Source of the DNA: a bacterium
GTDB taxonomy: Bacteria > Babelota > Babeliae > Babelales > CAIQNR01
Direction: 5' to 3'
Length of the DNA stretch: 17,124 bases
Assembly (NCBI GenBank): GCA_947502805.1
Contig: CANNBR010000015.1
Span: forward strand, 1 to 17,124
Part shown: one piece after another, positions 15,348 through 17,124 of the stretch
Numbering within the stretch: the stretch's first letter is position 1
Layout of the letters: every line of letters begins with the position of its first letter
The notes under the pieces: model-generated
Seen by the model: the letters and a program-made list of their open reading frames with translations, nothing else
Databases searched by the model: none
What the model was told of the DNA's origin: nothing
Position numbers and translations under genes: made by a program

Positions 15348-15377
15348 AAAGGGGTGCCTCACGGTGCCCTTTTTTTA
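15348..15377 (+). terminator. Intrinsic terminator of hppA
   Basis: GGGTGCC (15352-15358) pairs with GGTGCCC (15363-15369) through five G-C pairs and two G-U pairs, with a TCAC loop and a T8 tail. It begins 22 nt after the hppA stop. Confidence 0.85.
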
Positions 15378-15460
15378 GGTTTAATTTTTTATCATAGCCT
15401 TTCTAATTCTTCTTTTGGTACACCTAAAGCTGTTTATAAAATGCTAGAGAAAGGGTGATC

Positions 15461-16567
15461 ATGAATGTTAAACAGTTAAAAGATATTTCATTAGAGGTTG
15501 GAGCGGTAACAGCTCTTCTTGTTTTAACCTGTGTGCTTGATGCGAATGCGCGTACCTTAAAAAAAGTAGAGCCTACTTATAATCAGAAAATTGCTGTCGA
15601 TCAAAAAGCACTTGCTCAGATAACAGAGGAGGTGTCGCAGTTTCTTTCTCATGTTCATAAAAGTGTTTACGTGCGAGTAAATGAGGGGAATATCTTTAAA
15701 GGAATAGCGACCATTGATGATGTTAAAGATACAATGGATTTTCTTGCTAAACATGCAAAGGAGCATCCGAGTTGGCTCAAAAGCCATTGGTTTTATAATA
15801 CCTATTTTGATTTCTATCGTTTGTATTCAGATGGTGATTCATGTCCTGTAAAAATAGGAAAGTTGCCGCGCGGTTGGATTGGGGCTCCCAATAATCATCG
15901 CATTACCAAGTACCGCATCTGTAAAATTCCTGGTTCTCATATAAAAACAAAAAAATATTTCTTTCCCTTGTATCCTCGCCCCTCAGATGAAGCTGGTAAA
16001 AGACGCGATTTCATACGTAATAACCCAGAAGAGTTTATACGATTTGCGCATACAAAAGATGAAATTCTAGAAGGGGCATTAGAAAATAAAGGAGTTTTAA
16101 AGCCTCTGGCATGGGTTACCCTTGAGGGTTACAATGAGCTGGTAATGCAAGGTAGTGCAGTTATTGATTTTGAAGATCAAACGGTGCCGCAAACTTTCCA
16201 AGTGGTGGTCGCAAATAATAAAGAGGGTGCAGATAAGTATTGGTTTGTTGCGCCTTATGAAAAAAGAAAGCCTTCTAAAAAATATCCGATCAAAGTTGAA
16301 CCTATTTCTGGAGTTTCGTTTGCAGGAAATATCTCTGATATTGGCTTTGGTAAGGTACTTGTAATGATTGGTAAGAATCCTCAAACATTAGAAAAAGAGA
16401 TGAGGGTCGGTGTGCTCACTGATACGGGAAATGCATTTCAAGATAACTTGTGCAAGTTCGATCTGTTCACTGGACACTTTGAAGACCATCATCTCTTTGA
16501 TGAACATTGTAAGCAGTATCCGCATACTGCTGAGATGTATATTCTCATTAAAAAACGGAAGAAATAA
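15461..16567 (+). CDS. Divergent MltA-like lytic murein transglycosylase with 3D domain
   Basis: MltA enzymes cleave the MurNAc-GlcNAc bond of peptidoglycan, forming 1,6-anhydroMurNAc, in the periplasm. The ATG at 15461 has AAGGG 5 nt upstream (a GTG at 15455 would bury it). The 368-aa product has a signal sequence (about 1-30). The order of features follows MltA: a Trp/Phe/Tyr segment WFYNTYFDFYRLYSDG (110-125); FFPLYPRP (167-174; family yPlYxRP); TKDEILEGAL (198-207; family sRxeIxxGaL); LAWVTLEGYNELVMQGSAVI (216-235; family pvdxFfxqiQGSGxv); and TDTGNAFQDNLCKFDLFTG (320-338; family QDxGGAIkGxxxDxFxG), then a final strand YILIKK. D321 would be the catalytic Asp and D334 the second conserved Asp. 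GYYEP is not clearly present. I matched motifs by eye; a distant relative with altered activity is possible. Confidence 0.62.
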   Translation: MNVKQLKDISLEVGAVTALLVLTCVLDANARTLKKVEPTYNQKIAVDQKALAQITEEVSQFLSHVHKSVYVRVNEGNIFKGIATIDDVKDTMDFLAKHAKEHPSWLKSHWFYNTYFDFYRLYSDGDSCPVKIGKLPRGWIGAPNNHRITKYRICKIPGSHIKTKKYFFPLYPRPSDEAGKRRDFIRNNPEEFIRFAHTKDEILEGALENKGVLKPLAWVTLEGYNELVMQGSAVIDFEDQTVPQTFQVVVANNKEGADKYWFVAPYEKRKPSKKYPIKVEPISGVSFAGNISDIGFGKVLVMIGKNPQTLEKEMRVGVLTDTGNAFQDNLCKFDLFTGHFEDHHLFDEHCKQYPHTAEMYILIKKRKK

Positions 16568-16571
16568 TTGT

Positions 16572-16598
16572 GCGAGCGGCACTAAACTCGCTTTTTTT
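16572..16598 (+). terminator. Probable intrinsic terminator of the MltA-like gene
   Basis: GCGAG (16572-16576) pairs with CTCGC (16587-16591) across a 10-nt loop, followed by T7. The stem is short, but its position 5 nt after the stop and the T-run support it. Confidence 0.65.
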
Positions 16599-16681
16599 AT
16601 GAATGTATTTTTTTAAATTATTTTTTAGCGCAAGAACCTTTATCTTTTTAATAAGTTTTCTAGTGCACTTTGCGTGCGGCA

Positions 16682-16710
16682 CCAGATGGGATGCTTGCCC
16701 ATCCCTCTGG
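16682..16710. repeat. Hairpin inside the left arm of the inverted-repeat element
   Basis: CCAGATGGGATG pairs with CATCCCTCTGG except for one bulged T, with a short loop. It is the counterpart of the perfect hairpin at 17000-17027 in the right arm, so each arm carries its own hairpin. Confidence 0.75.
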
Positions 16711-16750
16711 ACTCTAGGGCAAAAACCGTTCCTGTTTTATCCCCTTTTAC

Positions 16751-16830
16751 GGATATGATCCGGAAGCGTTGCGTCCGCTTCCTGCTGCATACGCCGTCGT
16801 TACACTCCGACGGTATGCTCGATGATATCC
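16751..16830. repeat. Nested hairpins in the centre of the inverted-repeat element
   Basis: GGATAT (16751-16756) pairs with ATATCC (16825-16830). Inside, GGAAGCG (16762-16768) pairs with CGCTTCC (16776-16782), and GCATAC plus CCGTCG (16787-16799) pair with CGACGGTATGC (16808-16818). Together they form a closed stem enclosing two hairpins. Confidence 0.65.
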
Positions 16831-16878
16831 TGACACGGTACTTTTTAATTTTTTAGAAAAAATCTTTATTAGGAGCCC

Positions 16879-16951
16879 ACGAAGACCATCGCCCAAAGGG
16901 CGTGGTTGGAGAACCCACCCGCCGTCGCCAAAGGCTATGGCGTGATCTTCG
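16879..16951. repeat. Third nested inverted repeat in the element's centre
   Basis: CGAAGACCATCGCC near 16879-16892 is approximately mirrored by GGCGTGATCTTCG at 16939-16951. A local hairpin CCATCGCCC-AAA-GGGCGTGG lies within its left half. Confidence 0.5.
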
Positions 16952-16999
16952 AGGTTTGGGGCCGACCTAGCAATCAAACAGCATGTTTTTGTTTGGATT

Positions 17000-17027
17000 C
17001 CAAAGGGGTGAACAAGCACCCCTTTGG
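17000..17027. repeat. Perfect 11-bp hairpin in the right arm of the element
   Basis: CCAAAGGGGTG (17000-17010) is followed by a 6-nt loop and its exact complement CACCCCTTTGG (17017-17027). Confidence 0.85.
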
Positions 17028-17124
17028 TGCCGCGCGCAGAGCGCAATAGAAAACTAAGTTATTGGAAGAATAAAGATTCTTGCGCAAACTTCTTCAGATT
17101 TAAGAATGAGGATTAAACGTTGAA

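Larger units (their letters stand above)
16628..17085. repeat. 458-nt inverted-repeat element with ~113-nt arms (MITE-like or structured RNA)
   Basis: The left arm (16628-16740) and right arm (16973-17085) are imperfect reverse complements. Both outer ends read GCGCAAGAA inward. Over the outer 56 positions of the left arm, 47 match by hand count, with one 4-nt gap; the shared pieces include CTTTAT, AATAA, GTTTTCTA and GCGGCACC. Similarity continues inward more loosely (GGGATGCTTG against GGGGTGCTTG, CAAAAAC, CTGTTTTAT against CTGTTTGAT). The 232-nt centre holds further hairpins. The element is GC-richer than its flanks, has no convincing gene, and shows no clear target-site duplication. It could be a non-autonomous mobile element, a long folded RNA, or a decayed insertion. 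The flanks 16599-16627 and 17086-17124 are AT-rich with nothing recognisable. Confidence 0.75.

Noticed and set aside
16850..17000. Known structured RNA (tmRNA, RNase P, SRP, 6S)
   Set aside because: None of the hallmark conserved sequences of these RNAs could be seen; the folding is better explained by the repeat element.
16747..17046. Minus-strand reading frame of 99 codons starting at TTG
   Set aside because: It lies inside the inverted-repeat element, has no ribosome site, and its sequence is explained by the hairpin arms and centre. The composition is unlike the genes here.
1..17124. CRISPR array or defence locus
   Set aside because: No regularly spaced direct repeats and no cas, toxin-antitoxin, restriction or other defence-type protein were found.

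Overview
The window is AT-rich bacterial DNA from an organism with a Gram-negative envelope. Seven of the reading frames begin with a signal-peptide-like segment. One encodes an outer-membrane beta-barrel-like protein ending in Phe, and there are peptidoglycan genes (a MurE ligase and a divergent MltA-like lytic transglycosylase). Compact housekeeping genes sit beside many lineage-specific secreted proteins, an exported ankyrin-repeat protein, a membrane pyrophosphatase and an Na+/amino-acid symporter. This mix suggests a host-associated, reduced-genome lineage. Candidatus Dependentiae (TM6) is my best guess, but it is an inference and no marker gene in the window proves it.

Layout. (1) Positions 1-3765, minus strand: a tight three-gene operon for exported proteins. 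It runs from a 148-aa secreted protein to a 528-aa OMP-like protein to a >567-aa secreted protein that leaves the window at its left edge. (2) 3966-5246: hisS on the plus strand. (3) 5247-5631: a gene-free gap holding two GC-rich interspersed repeats. (4) 5632-7514, plus strand: a small exported protein, an exported ankyrin protein, and rsmE overlapping the end of the ankyrin gene. (5) 8906-7579, minus strand: ruvX, an unlisted 59-aa zinc-ribbon protein, and tsaB overlapping its end. (6) 9014-11809, plus strand: an AGCS-family symporter and murE, 3 nt apart, closed by a strong terminator. (7) 13141-12014, minus strand: two exported or membrane proteins of unknown function. (8) 13355-15325: hppA, K+-dependent by its motif, with its own terminator. 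(9) 15461-16567: the MltA-like gene and its terminator. (10) 16628-17085: a striking gene-free element with inverted-repeat arms of about 113 nt around a 232-nt centre full of further hairpins.

How the parts may work together. MurE makes a peptidoglycan precursor and the MltA-like protein would trim the finished wall. HppA converts pyrophosphate released by biosynthesis into an ion gradient, possibly Na+, that the AGCS symporter could use to import amino acids, a plausible arrangement for a host-dependent cell. TsaB (t6A tRNA modification), RsmE (16S rRNA methylation), RuvX (16S rRNA 5' processing) and HisS are translation-related. Several of these enzymes have changes at normally conserved positions: RuvX has His in place of the third RNase H-fold Asp, MurE has EVAAQAH for EVSSHAL, and AGCS has NGC for TGN.

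I found no CRISPR array, tRNA, rRNA, transposase or recognisable defence system. The most interesting non-gene signal is the family of GC-rich palindromic intergenic elements, above all the one at the right end.
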